From Planctomycetota bacterium (GTDB lineage Bacteria > Planctomycetota > UBA1135 > GCA-002686595): a stretch of 64,000 nucleotides of DNA. The notes beneath the pieces were generated by a model. That model was not told where the DNA came from. It searched no databases and was given only the letters and a program-made list of their open reading frames with translations. Numbering within the stretch: the first letter of the stretch is position 1; each line of letters starts with the position of its first letter. Below, one piece after another: positions 9,097 to 18,027 of the stretch. The stretch is taken from contig JABABA010000007.1 in NCBI GenBank assembly GCA_014238415.1, positions 1 through 64,000 on the forward strand. Reading direction: 5' to 3'. A program made the translations under genes and the position numbers.

Positions 9097-11445
9097 ATGC
9101 ATCATCCCCTTCCCACCCCAGCCCCGCCCCCTGTGGCTGCGTGCTGCAGGGGTGCTCTCTGGGTGCCAGCTCTTTTCTTGGGAGGTCTCGGCCTGATGGG
9201 CTGCAGCTCGGACGAGGCAACCACGAGCGCCGGTCCGGGCGAGGTGCGCTATCTTTGGCCCCGGCCATTCGAGGACTTCACGCCCTCGCGCCAGCCGACC
9301 CTGATTGCGCGCCTGGAAGCGCCCTCCGATCCAGCGGTCTGGAAGGCCACAGTGGAAGGCGAAGCAACCCCGCGCTATAGCAACCAGCGACTGGTACTGC
9401 CCACCGCCAAAGGAGGCTCCCTGACTGTGCCCGGTCCCCTGCAACCGGGTTTCAATCGAATCGTGGTGGAAGGTGTTTTTCAAGGCACCAAGCAACGCGT
9501 GGATCTCAGTCTGATCTCTGCCGCCGGACGGGAGATTCCCCTTCAAGCGCAGATCGCCTTGCCCCTGGGCAGCAATCAGTCCCTGATCTTCGACGCGCCC
9601 AAGTTGCCCACCTCCAAACCCTTCAAGGAACTGCGCATCTCGATCAAGGGTGGACCCAGCGCAATCCAGCATGTGGACTTCTGGCAACGACCCGCCAGCG
9701 CCCACTACCCGCCGCTCGATGGCCCCGCAGATACGATTGCCATCGGGGAAGAAGCCCGCATGGGCTGGGGACTGCCCCAGGATCTCAAGGTGAGTTGTCC
9801 CCTGGGACCCATCAGTTCCGGATCCACCCTGATCGCTTCGGCGGGCATGCTCAAGGCGGCCCGCACCAGCAGCAAGACTCCCAGGTTGGAAGTCACGATC
9901 AGCGGCCAGGGATTTTCGGATGCTGTCGGCAGCCTGGATCTTGCACGCAAGGATCATCCCTTCCAGGACCTGGAGGTCAACCTTGCGAAGTATGCAGGTC
10001 TGGAGGCCGAGGTCTCTTTCCTGTTCAAGCAGGAGCAGGCCGAACTGGGCGCCTGCGCCCTGACCAATCTGGCCGTGGTGGACGCCGGAGAGTCCCCGCC
10101 CCTGGCCCTTCTGATCACCAGCGACACCCACCGCGGAGACCATATGGGCTGTGCGAATCTGGGGGTCGACGTCAGCACCCCGAGCCTCGATGCCCTGGGT
10201 CAGCGCGGGATGATCTTTGAGCGCACCTATTCCGCCACCAATGTCACCTCGCCCTCCCATGCTGCGATCCTGACGGGCATCCATCCGCGCGATGGCCGGG
10301 TGCTGACCAATACCGAGCGCATGATGGGTGAAGCCTGGACTCTGGGGGAGGCCTATCGGCAGGAGGGCTGGTGGACCATCGCTGTGGTCACCGTGCGTCA
10401 CCTGGGTCCCCTGGGCACCCACATCGCCCAGGGCTTTGACAAGGTCTGGTCTCCGCTCGGCCGCCCGCCCCAGGCAGAAATTCCAGTTGAACAGGTACAG
10501 CAGTGGTTGGACGAGGCTGCCGGGCGGCCGGTGTTCATCTGGCTGCACCTCTTTGACGCCCACGACCCCTACGAGCCACCGCCGGAGTTCGCTGACCGCT
10601 ATTGGGATGCAAGCCTCGACCCCTTTGACCCAAGTCTGCCGCCGCACAACTGGACACCAGGAACCTATCCCCCACGGCTCAAGGATCTGCGGCGCACGGA
10701 CTGGCCCTCAGCCCTCTATCGAGGAGAGGTCAGTTACCTCGACAAGGAACTGGGTCGTCTGCTGCGCCACCCGCGGGTACAGAATGGTCTGGTGGCATTC
10801 ACCGCGGACCACGGAGAAGAACTGGACGGGATCCTCAGTCGCTTTGATCACCGTTCGTTGACGCCCTCGACCCTGCATGTGCCTTTCATCCTGGCCGGGA
10901 ACCAGGTTCCCGAAGGAGTGCGGGTCGAGCGCTCGGTGGATCAACTGGACATCGGACGCACGCTGCTCGACCTGTCGGGTCTGTATGGGGCCGACTACCC
11001 CGGACGCAACCTGCTGCGTCACCTTGAAGCCGATGAAGAAACCCCGCAGGAGCCCTTCTTTGCCCTGGGCGCCCATGGATTCAACGCGTCTATGACTGTC
11101 GAGGACTGGCACCTGCTCCTGCAGTTGCGAGCGCAACGGCAACCAGGAACAGGCAGGGTGCCCCTCTGGCATGTATCCCTGCACGATCTGACAAAGGACC
11201 CCCTCTGCGGGACAAATCTGCAAGAGCAGGAAGGAACCAGAACCAGGAGCATGCTGAAGCAGCTGATGGCCTGGCTGCGCCAGCGGGATCACGACCCCAT
11301 CGTGGCCATGCGCAACACCAGCGCCGCCGAAATCGCCGAGCTGTCCGCCCTGGGATACTCCACCGGCGTGGAGTCCCCGGAATCAGAAAAACCCTGGCTG
11401 CCAGCCGAGCTGACCGTAGACGACATCATGGAGCGACAACCATGA
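9097..11445 (+). CDS. Sulfatase-fold (alkaline phosphatase superfamily) lipoprotein with Thr nucleophile, copy 1
   Basis: A 782-residue lipoprotein (GGLGLMG before Cys36). An N-terminal part of about 300 residues of beta character precedes a PF00884-type sulfatase domain: metal-binding LLITSDTHRGDHMGC (about residue 336), nucleophile region TNVTSPSHAAILTG, FDAHDPYEPP, and the late metal site FTADHGEEL. The position that is Cys or Ser in formylglycine sulfatases (C/S-x-P-x-R) is Thr384, in T-S-P-S-H. This is the variant found in phosphotransferase/phosphodiesterase-like members, so sulfate-ester hydrolysis should not be assumed. Its stop overlaps the start of a paralogue by four bases, so the two are a coupled tandem duplicate. 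A TAGACT hexamer lies at 9062-9067. Confidence 0.85.
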   Translation: MHHPLPTPAPPPVAACCRGALWVPALFLGGLGLMGCSSDEATTSAGPGEVRYLWPRPFEDFTPSRQPTLIARLEAPSDPAVWKATVEGEATPRYSNQRLVLPTAKGGSLTVPGPLQPGFNRIVVEGVFQGTKQRVDLSLISAAGREIPLQAQIALPLGSNQSLIFDAPKLPTSKPFKELRISIKGGPSAIQHVDFWQRPASAHYPPLDGPADTIAIGEEARMGWGLPQDLKVSCPLGPISSGSTLIASAGMLKAARTSSKTPRLEVTISGQGFSDAVGSLDLARKDHPFQDLEVNLAKYAGLEAEVSFLFKQEQAELGACALTNLAVVDAGESPPLALLITSDTHRGDHMGCANLGVDVSTPSLDALGQRGMIFERTYSATNVTSPSHAAILTGIHPRDGRVLTNTERMMGEAWTLGEAYRQEGWWTIAVVTVRHLGPLGTHIAQGFDKVWSPLGRPPQAEIPVEQVQQWLDEAAGRPVFIWLHLFDAHDPYEPPPEFADRYWDASLDPFDPSLPPHNWTPGTYPPRLKDLRRTDWPSALYRGEVSYLDKELGRLLRHPRVQNGLVAFTADHGEELDGILSRFDHRSLTPSTLHVPFILAGNQVPEGVRVERSVDQLDIGRTLLDLSGLYGADYPGRNLLRHLEADEETPQEPFFALGAHGFNASMTVEDWHLLLQLRAQRQPGTGRVPLWHVSLHDLTKDPLCGTNLQEQEGTRTRSMLKQLMAWLRQRDHDPIVAMRNTSAAEIAELSALGYSTGVESPESEKPWLPAELTVDDIMERQP

Positions 11446-13820
11446 TCGGGTTGCGCAGCCGACCGTCCGTGCGGGACCGCCGAGCCCTGATGCTCACCGT
11501 CGCCCTGTTCACCCTCGCCTCCTGCGGCCAGGAATCAACAGGACTGCCCGCGGGTCAGGGGCATGTGCAGCACCTCAAACTCACGCCCTTCGACGCGCCC
11601 CCGGATAGCAAGCCCGTGACCGTGGCGGAATTCATACCCAAGAAGAACGATCCCCGCTGGGGAGCCACAGGCACCAAACGCGGGGAGTTCATCAAGGTGG
11701 TTGCCGGACCCGATGCAGCCGACCGGCTGCCTGCCAACCGCATTCCTGCCATGGTTGCGGAGGGCAGCGAACCCTTGACAGTGACCTTCAAGGAATCAAT
11801 CGATCCAGGCAGCTTCAATTCAGTGGTGGTCGGCGTGGACACCTTTGGCGCCTTGCCCGAGTTGCTGCGTGTGTCGATCCTACGGGACAAGCAATTGGTC
11901 ACACACAGTCGCTGGATCGAGTGCTCCTCCACGCCAGTTGGCCCGGTGCACTTCCTCTTTCCCCTGCCCGCCCTGCGCGGGCAACTCAAGCACATCAACC
12001 GCATCCGCATCGAATCCAAGGGCCTGACCACCATGATGGCGGTCACATCCATGGCGATCCTGCGCAATCCCCTTGAAAACTTCGCTCCAAGCACAACCGC
12101 CGGGGCCGCCATGCTCTCCCTGGGCAGCGAAGCACGCGCCGGTTGGCCTGTGGCCACGCACAAGCCCCTGACCACCACATTCACGGCCCCCGAACGGGCG
12201 CGCTTGCGCTTCAGCCTGGCGATGATTCCGATCCTGCGACGGCCGAATCAGGGACCCTCCGTCGCCGTCCATGTTCGCAGTCAGGGAATGGAGCCCCTGA
12301 TCGAACGCTACAGCCTGGAGAACCGCATGCAGGCCCCCTTGACCTGGCACAACCAGTTCCTGGATCTGGCCGGGTACGCGGGTCGCGAGGTGCGCGTGGA
12401 ATTCCGCATGCTGGTGCATCCCGAGTGCAAGGACGAGGGCTGGGCTTTTGTGGCCGAACCCCTGGTCTCGGTCCAGGGCCAGGACGCTCCCACCGTGTTC
12501 CTGATCACCAGCGATACCCACCGGGCGGACCACATGGGCAGCGGTTCCCTGGTGCAGACGCCGAATCTGGACGCCCTGGCTGCGCGCGGAATCCTCTTTG
12601 AGGACGCCCTGACCGCCACCAATGTGACCAACCCCTCGCATGTCTCCCTGATGACCGGGCTGACCCCCCGGGAGACCCGCATCCTGAACAATCACTCACC
12701 GCTCCTGCCCAAGGCCGAGACCCTGGCGGAACGCTTCAATGAAGCTGGATACCGCTGCTTTGCCGCCGCCAGCGCCTTCCATCTGCAGCATACGGAGAGC
12801 GGCCTGGGCCAGGGCTTCGACCGACTGGACGCGCCGGTGCGCAATCAGCGTCCCGGTGGGATTGCAGCGGAACGCCTGAGCCATTGGCTTGCGGAGGCCG
12901 AAGGGGAACCTGTTTTTGTCTGGCTGCATGTGTTCGACGCCCACTCGCCCTACGAACCCCCGGCCCCCTTCAACACCCGGTACTGGCCCGAGGGCAAGGA
13001 CGCCTTCGACCCGGCCCTGCCCCTGGGCTACCCTGCCAGCGTCACACCACCCTCACGCCTGAGCAACCTGCGCGACCCGGCCTATGCCCGCGCCCAGTAC
13101 CGGGCTGGTGTGGATTATGTGGACCAGACCGTGGGCCAGATGCTCAGCATCCCGCGCATGGAAGAGGCACTGATAGCCTTCACCGCAGACCACGGGGAGT
13201 GTTTTGGCGAACATGACGTGTGGTTCGACCACGCAGAACTCTATCCCCCCTCGGTGCATGTACCCCTGATCCTGGCGGGGCCCGGCGTGGCCCAAGGCAA
13301 GATCTTCAGCGGTGCCTCGCGCCAATACGATGTGGCCCACACCCTGCTGGCCGCTGCGGGAATCGGAACGGCAGGCTTTCCCGGCCAGGACCTGCGGGGA
13401 CTTTTGGAGAAACCCGACAAGGGACCGCGCATGCTGCTCGCCGCACACGGCATGAGCGCCGCCATCAGCATCGGCAAGTGGTATTTCATTCTGCAACTCA
13501 AAGACCACAAGGAGTGGTCCCTCAAAGAGTGGCGCACCAAGCACACCTTTGAACTCTTTGACCTGAATGCGGATCCCGGCTGCCTGCAGGATCTGTCCGC
13601 CTCACAGCCGGAGCGGGTGAAGGTCTTGCGCAAGCGTGTGGTGCAGTGGCTGACCAGTGCCCCAGAAGATGGCCTTGGGAGTTCCCAAGCCATCACGCCT
13701 GAGCAGGCAGCAGACCTGAACGCGCTTGGCTATGCCACCGGCGAAGAACCCGAGGCAACGCTCTGGTTTGATCCCGACTGCGGCTGTGAGCACTGCGCGC
13801 CTTTTGCAAGGGCGCGCTGA
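11442..13820 (+). CDS. Sulfatase-fold lipoprotein with Thr nucleophile, copy 2
   Basis: Paralogue of the preceding gene, 792 residues, with its own lipoprotein signal (LTVALFTLAS before Cys28). It has the same order: a beta-rich N-terminal third, LITSDTHRADHMGSG near residue 353, TNVTNPSHVSLMTG with Thr396 in the nucleophile position, VFDAHSPYEPP, and FTADHGECFGEHDVW. The DHGE(x)FGEH form is more canonical than in copy 1, where the corresponding stretch is DHGEELDGILSRFDH. The C-terminal tail DPDCGCEHCAPF is Cys-rich and absent from copy 1. The two enzymes probably act on related phospho- or sulfo-esters at the cell surface. No formylglycine-type cysteine is present in either copy. Confidence 0.85.
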   Translation: MIGLRSRPSVRDRRALMLTVALFTLASCGQESTGLPAGQGHVQHLKLTPFDAPPDSKPVTVAEFIPKKNDPRWGATGTKRGEFIKVVAGPDAADRLPANRIPAMVAEGSEPLTVTFKESIDPGSFNSVVVGVDTFGALPELLRVSILRDKQLVTHSRWIECSSTPVGPVHFLFPLPALRGQLKHINRIRIESKGLTTMMAVTSMAILRNPLENFAPSTTAGAAMLSLGSEARAGWPVATHKPLTTTFTAPERARLRFSLAMIPILRRPNQGPSVAVHVRSQGMEPLIERYSLENRMQAPLTWHNQFLDLAGYAGREVRVEFRMLVHPECKDEGWAFVAEPLVSVQGQDAPTVFLITSDTHRADHMGSGSLVQTPNLDALAARGILFEDALTATNVTNPSHVSLMTGLTPRETRILNNHSPLLPKAETLAERFNEAGYRCFAAASAFHLQHTESGLGQGFDRLDAPVRNQRPGGIAAERLSHWLAEAEGEPVFVWLHVFDAHSPYEPPAPFNTRYWPEGKDAFDPALPLGYPASVTPPSRLSNLRDPAYARAQYRAGVDYVDQTVGQMLSIPRMEEALIAFTADHGECFGEHDVWFDHAELYPPSVHVPLILAGPGVAQGKIFSGASRQYDVAHTLLAAAGIGTAGFPGQDLRGLLEKPDKGPRMLLAAHGMSAAISIGKWYFILQLKDHKEWSLKEWRTKHTFELFDLNADPGCLQDLSASQPERVKVLRKRVVQWLTSAPEDGLGSSQAITPEQAADLNALGYATGEEPEATLWFDPDCGCEHCAPFARAR

Positions 13821-13828
13821 GTCCTTGC
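13806..13828 (+). terminator. Hairpin at the 3' end of the sulfatase pair
   Basis: GCAAGG (13806-13811) and CCTTGC (13823-13828) form a 6-bp stem across the stop codon at 13818-13820, between convergent genes. There is no T-tract; it could act for both strands. Confidence 0.3.
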
Positions 13829-13843
13829 GCGGGATCAGGGGGC

Positions 13844-16186
13844 TCAGGCGGTCTGCTCAAGAGCCCGGCGCAGAACCGCCAGCGCCAGGTCGGCGTCTGC
13901 TATCGAAAAGACAAGCGGCGGCTTGATCTTGAGCACATCGTGCCCGGGCCCATCGATCGCCAACAGCACACCTGCCTGCCTCGCCCTGGCCACCACCCGG
14001 GCCAGCCGCTCGGGATCCCCCTCGCGGGTCTCCGCATCTCGCACAAAGGCCACTCCGAGATAGAGGCCGCGGCCGCGCACATCACCCAGTACGGGGAAGT
14101 CCTGGGCCAACTGACACAAGCCCTGTGAAAGATGGGCTCCCACTTCGGCAGCCTTGGCGATCAAGCCCTCCTGCTCGATCACATCCAGCACCGCCATACC
14201 GACGGCACAGGAAACAGGATTGCCCCCAAAGGTGTTGAAGTACTCGGGACCCTCGCCAAAGGCCTGAGCCACCGAGCCAGTCGCAATGACTGCTCCCATG
14301 GGATGACCATTGCCCATGGGTTTGCCCAGGGTCACCATGTCCGGCACAAAGGCCTCCTGCTCAAAGGCCCACCACGCGTCTCCCACCCTGCCAAAGCCAA
14401 CCTGCACCTCGTCCACGATGCACAGGCCGCCGTGACTTTTCACCAGTGCGGCTGCGCGACTCAGCCAACCCTTGGGGGGCACCACCTGACCACCGCAACC
14501 GATCAGGGGTTCGGCCAGGAGTGCGGCCACCCGACCGCCCCGGGCTTCGATGTCAAGGCATGTCTGCTGCACGCTGGCAGCGTAGGCCTCGGCTGCATCC
14601 GGTCCCCGGTGCAGACCTGCATAGGGATCGGGGCAGGGCAACTCGTGCACCCAGTTCGGTGCGCCCCCACCGCCGGGTGCGTTGAACTTGTAGGGACTGA
14701 CTGCCACGGCCCCTTGACTGTTGCCGTGGTAGCCACCCCCGAGCACCAGGAAATGCTCTGCGCCTGTGGCCGCTCGAGCCATTCGCAGGGCCAGCTCGGT
14801 GGCTTCGGAGCCGGAGTTCACCAACTGAACCGTGTCGAGGGGAGCAGGAAAAAGGTCCACCAGGCGCTGGGCGTAGTCCAGCCGCCCCGGGTGCAGGTAG
14901 CGCGTGTTCGTGTTCAGGCTTGCGGCTTGATTGGCGAGGGCACGCACAACCTGTGGGTGGCAGTGCCCCACATGACAGACATTGTTGACGCAATCAAGAA
15001 AGGCTCTTCCTTCGGCGTCGAAGAGGTAGCTGCGAGTTCCTCGCAGGATGGTCAGGGGGTCATCGTAGGAGAGAGAAAGCGCTGGATTGAGCACCGCCGC
15101 GCGGGCTGACAGCAGATCTTTTTCGTCCCTTGGGCCAGGAGACCCGGTCCCTGACAGCAACCCCAACCCGACCCCCAGATGATGGGCCCCCTGCTCGGGT
15201 TGAATAGCGAGCAAGGCCTCCAACGCCAGAACTCCATCGCCGGTGTGCTGGGTCAAGTGCGCATTGTGCGGATCAGCCTCCCGCGCAGCACGACCGTGCA
15301 TGAGGCTCATGGTCAAGCGTGCCGCCGCGCAAGGCAGCACAAGATCAAGCTCCTCAAGGTGCAGGGGAAAACTCTGGTGGTAGCCACGCACCAAAGCCAG
15401 AGCCACAGGAAGGGGATCATCCTCGCTCAACTGAATGGCATAGGCCACAGCGATGCCGAGTTCGGACACGCGCGCGGATACTGCCGCATCCCCCAGGTCA
15501 AACAGGCCCGTGACCCGGGCACCGTCTCTGGTCTCCACGCCAGTCAGGTTGAACTCGTTGGCGTCATAGAACAAAAGCTGCTGGGGTAGCTCTTCGATCA
15601 CCCCTTGCACCCTGCCCCCGTACATCAACAGCACGGTTTCGAACATGCTGCGGATTTTTGGGTCCGGTTCGAGCTGGAGCAACAAGGCAAGCTGACTTGT
15701 AGCCTCCATGGTCCAGCTGTGTTGCCCGGCGCCCGCATCCACCTGCAACTCAGCCAGACAACGGTCCACACGACCGAGCAGTTCCCCAAGACTGAACCAG
15801 GTTTCGAGGTTGCGCCCCTTGAGGTCAGCCAGGAGCGGCCCCGGCACCCAACTCATCATGCGCGCCAGATGCAGGCGCCCACCGGTACCGTTGAGTTCAA
15901 CCCAATCATCGCCTGCGGAAGTCGGCACCAGCTCCGGCGCAACCCCTGGCAGCTCGCGCCCCAGACAGCGCAGAATCAGGGCCTCCAGCTCCAAGCGCGC
16001 GCGATTTCCAGCGTTTTGGACCCGCAACACATGGCTTGGCTCCCCGCACCCATCGAGCAGGGCAAAGTTGCGGTCCTCGTAGCTTGTAAGGGACTTCAGG
16101 GCCCCCTCCCGACCCCAATGGGCGCGCAGGAGTTCACCGGCCTGCTGCAGGCCAAAGTCAGCGGAGGGGGGCGGAAGGGGATCCAT
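13844..16186 (-). CDS. Fusion of APH-type kinase and class-III aminotransferase/phospho-lyase
   Basis: About 780 residues. Residues 1-310 are an aminoglycoside-phosphotransferase/hydroxylysine-kinase-like domain (EDRNFALLD, catalytic loop YDANEFN, metal-binding GLFDLGD). Residues 345-780 are a class-III PLP enzyme with [36 protein letters not shown] and the PLP lysine in [14 protein letters not shown] (Lys622). This pairing recalls hydroxylysine kinase plus phosphohydroxylysine/ethanolamine-phosphate phospho-lyase, fused here so one protein could phosphorylate an amino alcohol and then eliminate phosphate. Longer bacterial relatives also carry an M23 peptidase domain, which is absent. The HxD histidine of the kinase is replaced (LFYDAN), though Asp and Asn remain. 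I chose ATG 16186 over GTG 16198 because a TATCGT hexamer sits 10 nt upstream. Confidence 0.85.
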   Translation of the reverse strand: MDPLPPPSADFGLQQAGELLRAHWGREGALKSLTSYEDRNFALLDGCGEPSHVLRVQNAGNRARLELEALILRCLGRELPGVAPELVPTSAGDDWVELNGTGGRLHLARMMSWVPGPLLADLKGRNLETWFSLGELLGRVDRCLAELQVDAGAGQHSWTMEATSQLALLLQLEPDPKIRSMFETVLLMYGGRVQGVIEELPQQLLFYDANEFNLTGVETRDGARVTGLFDLGDAAVSARVSELGIAVAYAIQLSEDDPLPVALALVRGYHQSFPLHLEELDLVLPCAAARLTMSLMHGRAAREADPHNAHLTQHTGDGVLALEALLAIQPEQGAHHLGVGLGLLSGTGSPGPRDEKDLLSARAAVLNPALSLSYDDPLTILRGTRSYLFDAEGRAFLDCVNNVCHVGHCHPQVVRALANQAASLNTNTRYLHPGRLDYAQRLVDLFPAPLDTVQLVNSGSEATELALRMARAATGAEHFLVLGGGYHGNSQGAVAVSPYKFNAPGGGGAPNWVHELPCPDPYAGLHRGPDAAEAYAASVQQTCLDIEARGGRVAALLAEPLIGCGGQVVPPKGWLSRAAALVKSHGGLCIVDEVQVGFGRVGDAWWAFEQEAFVPDMVTLGKPMGNGHPMGAVIATGSVAQAFGEGPEYFNTFGGNPVSCAVGMAVLDVIEQEGLIAKAAEVGAHLSQGLCQLAQDFPVLGDVRGRGLYLGVAFVRDAETREGDPERLARVVARARQAGVLLAIDGPGHDVLKIKPPLVFSIADADLALAVLRRALEQTA

Positions 16187-16196
16187 GAGAGGCAGC

Positions 16197-16202
16197 ACGA
16201 TA
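16197..16202 (-). promoter_or_regulatory. -10-like TATCGT before the kinase/phospho-lyase gene
   Basis: The hexamer TATCGT (minus strand) ends 10 nt before the ATG at 16186, placing transcription start at or next to the start codon. Part of a recurring TAnnnT pattern in this window. Confidence 0.3.
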
Positions 16203-16287
16203 GCGCCCCTGACCCGCCAGGAAGACCCCCCTGTACCGATTTGGACCCCAAATGCCCCCCCTCACGGCCCTCCTACGGATGCGGGGG

Positions 16288-16293
16288 TACCTT
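16288..16293 (+). promoter_or_regulatory. -10-like TACCTT before the metalloprotease gene
   Basis: TACCTT lies 5 nt before the GTG at 16299 and supports that start as a leaderless one. Confidence 0.25.
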
Positions 16294-16298
16294 TTTCT

Positions 16299-17408
16299 GT
16301 GAACCTACGCACCCGATCCAAAGCCCCCCTGTTGGCTGCAGCCGCCCTGATGGGTGCCTGCATGGTGCAGCCCCCCGCAAGTCGGGTGCAGGCTGCCGAG
16401 GGGGTCGTGCGTGCGGCCGACCAACAGGAAGCCAAACGCATCTCTGCGTTGCTCGACTCCCTGGGACCCAAGGTCGAAGCCCTGCTGCCCAACTCAAGCC
16501 TGCCCGAGGACCTGGAAGTCTGGATCCAAGGACAACCCCGGCTCTATTCCTTCCCGGGAAGTCAGGTGGAAGACGCGGAAGGTCTTTGGAGCGAACACCA
16601 CCACCGGGTGCTGCTGGCACGCGACGCGGACAACCTGGAACGGACCCTGGCCCACGAACTGGCCCACGCGGCCCTCGATGAACCCTGGCAGATGCTGCCC
16701 GGCACCTTGGAGGAAGGCCTCTGCGATCTGGTCAGCGCCAAGCTTTGCCCAGAGGGTTCTTCCCGCCTGCGCGCGGGTCGCCTTTGTTCGGCGGCCCTGG
16801 CCTGCGGCGGACTCAAGCTCGAACTGCGGCTCTCCTGGCCCGATGACCAACGCCAGTGGCTGGCGCGAGTAACTCTCTCTGGTGAAGACCAGGGCGACAG
16901 CCCCCAGCGGGAAGTCTTCGAAGTCGAAGCAGGCCTCTCCAGCACAGCCTTGACCAGCGGGACCAAGCGCGGTTTCTATGGGCTGGCCTTCCTGGTCATG
17001 GAACGGGCCACAGCCAACATCGGGCTTGAGGGGATCCGGGACCTGTGCCAACAGGCTGCGAACCAGGACCTGGACGAAGTGCCCCCGGTCTGGTTGCTCG
17101 AAGCCGCTGAGCTGGAAGACGAGACCCTGGCCTGGCGCAGGGCAGCGGTAGAGCAGATGGGTCCCGAGGAACTACGCGAACTGGTGCAGATGTACCCAAA
17201 CTTCGCAGTGGACGCCCTCCACTCATGGCTCGTCAATGAGGACCTTGAAGCTGGTTGGCCCGAAGGCCTGGTGGCTGAATTGGAACTTCTGGGCGGTCCC
17301 ACAATCTCTCTGGTAGGAGTGGATTCCCTCTTGGAGTCCCTGCGCGAGCGACAGGTAGAGAGCTCTCTGGCCAAATTGGCCGCAGAGCCTCAATCCATCG
17401 ACAAGTGA
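16299..17408 (+). CDS. HExxH metalloprotease-like lipoprotein
   Basis: From GTG 16299 the product is 369 residues and begins with a good lipoprotein signal (NLRTRSKAPLLAAAALMGA before Cys). An ATG at 16185 is in frame but would add 38 Pro-rich residues and overlap the divergent gene, so it is rejected. The zinc site HELAH (His119-His123) is followed by LEEGLCD, supplying a glutamate third ligand about 17 residues later, as in gluzincins with short spacers. The remaining C-terminal two-thirds is helical (YGLAFLVMERATANIG, LVQMYPNFAVDALHSWL). The substrate is unknown. Its 3' end overlaps the convergent PTPS-like gene by 19 bases. Confidence 0.72.
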   Translation: MNLRTRSKAPLLAAAALMGACMVQPPASRVQAAEGVVRAADQQEAKRISALLDSLGPKVEALLPNSSLPEDLEVWIQGQPRLYSFPGSQVEDAEGLWSEHHHRVLLARDADNLERTLAHELAHAALDEPWQMLPGTLEEGLCDLVSAKLCPEGSSRLRAGRLCSAALACGGLKLELRLSWPDDQRQWLARVTLSGEDQGDSPQREVFEVEAGLSSTALTSGTKRGFYGLAFLVMERATANIGLEGIRDLCQQAANQDLDEVPPVWLLEAAELEDETLAWRRAAVEQMGPEELRELVQMYPNFAVDALHSWLVNEDLEAGWPEGLVAELELLGGPTISLVGVDSLLESLRERQVESSLAKLAAEPQSIDK

Positions 17409-17887
17409 CGGTACACGCCGCGCTGGCCCCTGGTTTCCTCCACGCGCACCTTGAGCCGATGCACTTTCACCTTGGGAAAGCGCTGACCAAGTTCGTCGAG
17501 CAGGCGTCGGCCGAACCAGGTGGCCAGGTTCTCGGATGAGGTGTTGTTGATCGGCAGCACGATCAGGTCCCCTTCCGGCACGATATAGCGGCTCTCTCGG
17601 TAGCGCACCTCCTTGTGACCAGCGCCCGCATCAGAGACCCGAAGTTCCCCATGCTCTCCGGGCACCAGCAGGTGCTCATCGAGAAAGTTGCACAACTCGC
17701 GCACCACCGGCTTGACCTGTTGGAAGTCCAGCACCAGTCCGTGTTCGTCGAGGCCCCCATCGATCTCCACATAGACCCGATAGTTGTGCCCGTGCAAGCG
17801 CTCAGCGCTCCCGTCAGGAAAAATCAGAAAGTGGGCCGCAGAGAATTTGAAGTCCTCCTTGGCCAGATCGAGGCCCCACTGTTCCAT
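17390..17887 (-). CDS. 6-pyruvoyl-tetrahydropterin synthase / QueD-family protein
   Basis: Using ATG 17887 the product is 165 residues, close to the family norm. Zinc ligands are recognisable: FSAAHF near the start and LHGHNY about 15 residues on, followed by the typical strand VYVEIDGGLDEHGLVLDF (VLDFQQVK helix) and NTSSENLATWF containing the family's TSEN-like motif. The family converts dihydroneopterin triphosphate to pyruvoyl-tetrahydropterin or, as QueD, to carboxy-tetrahydropterin for queuosine; the loop around GHKEVRYRESRYIVPEGD is longer than in QueD, so the product is uncertain. A longer ORF to 17998 is possible, but a TACTAT hexamer 9 nt upstream of 17887 favours the short form. Confidence 0.82.
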   Translation of the reverse strand: MEQWGLDLAKEDFKFSAAHFLIFPDGSAERLHGHNYRVYVEIDGGLDEHGLVLDFQQVKPVVRELCNFLDEHLLVPGEHGELRVSDAGAGHKEVRYRESRYIVPEGDLIVLPINNTSSENLATWFGRRLLDELGQRFPKVKVHRLKVRVEETRGQRGVYRHLSMD

Positions 17888-17896
17888 AGGGGCGAG

Positions 17897-17902
17897 ATAG
17901 TA
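17897..17902 (-). promoter_or_regulatory. -10-like TACTAT before the PTPS-like gene
   Basis: TACTAT ends 9 nt before ATG 17887; the same hexamer and spacing occur before boxR. Confidence 0.35.
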
Positions 17903-18012
17903 GCGAGTCAGAGCGCAGGTGCCCACTGCTACTGAACGGACACACGCAAGCCCGGCCTGTACAGCCCCCGGAGAACTCTCCAAAAGGCTGCCGGCCATCC
18001 AGGTGGATCCCC

Positions 18013-18018
18013 TATCAT
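18013..18018 (+). promoter_or_regulatory. -10-like TATCAT before the amidohydrolase gene
   Basis: TATCAT ends 9 nt before ATG 18028, matching the leaderless pattern. Confidence 0.35.
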
Positions 18019-18027
18019 CCCCTCCTG

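Noticed and set aside
7902-9098. 398-codon minus-strand ORF across the lipoprotein gene
   Set aside because: Low-complexity shadow of real genes on both strands with no recognisable fold.
8599-10647. 682-codon minus-strand ORF
   Set aside because: Antisense to the lipoprotein and the first sulfatase-fold gene, which have clear signal peptides and motifs.
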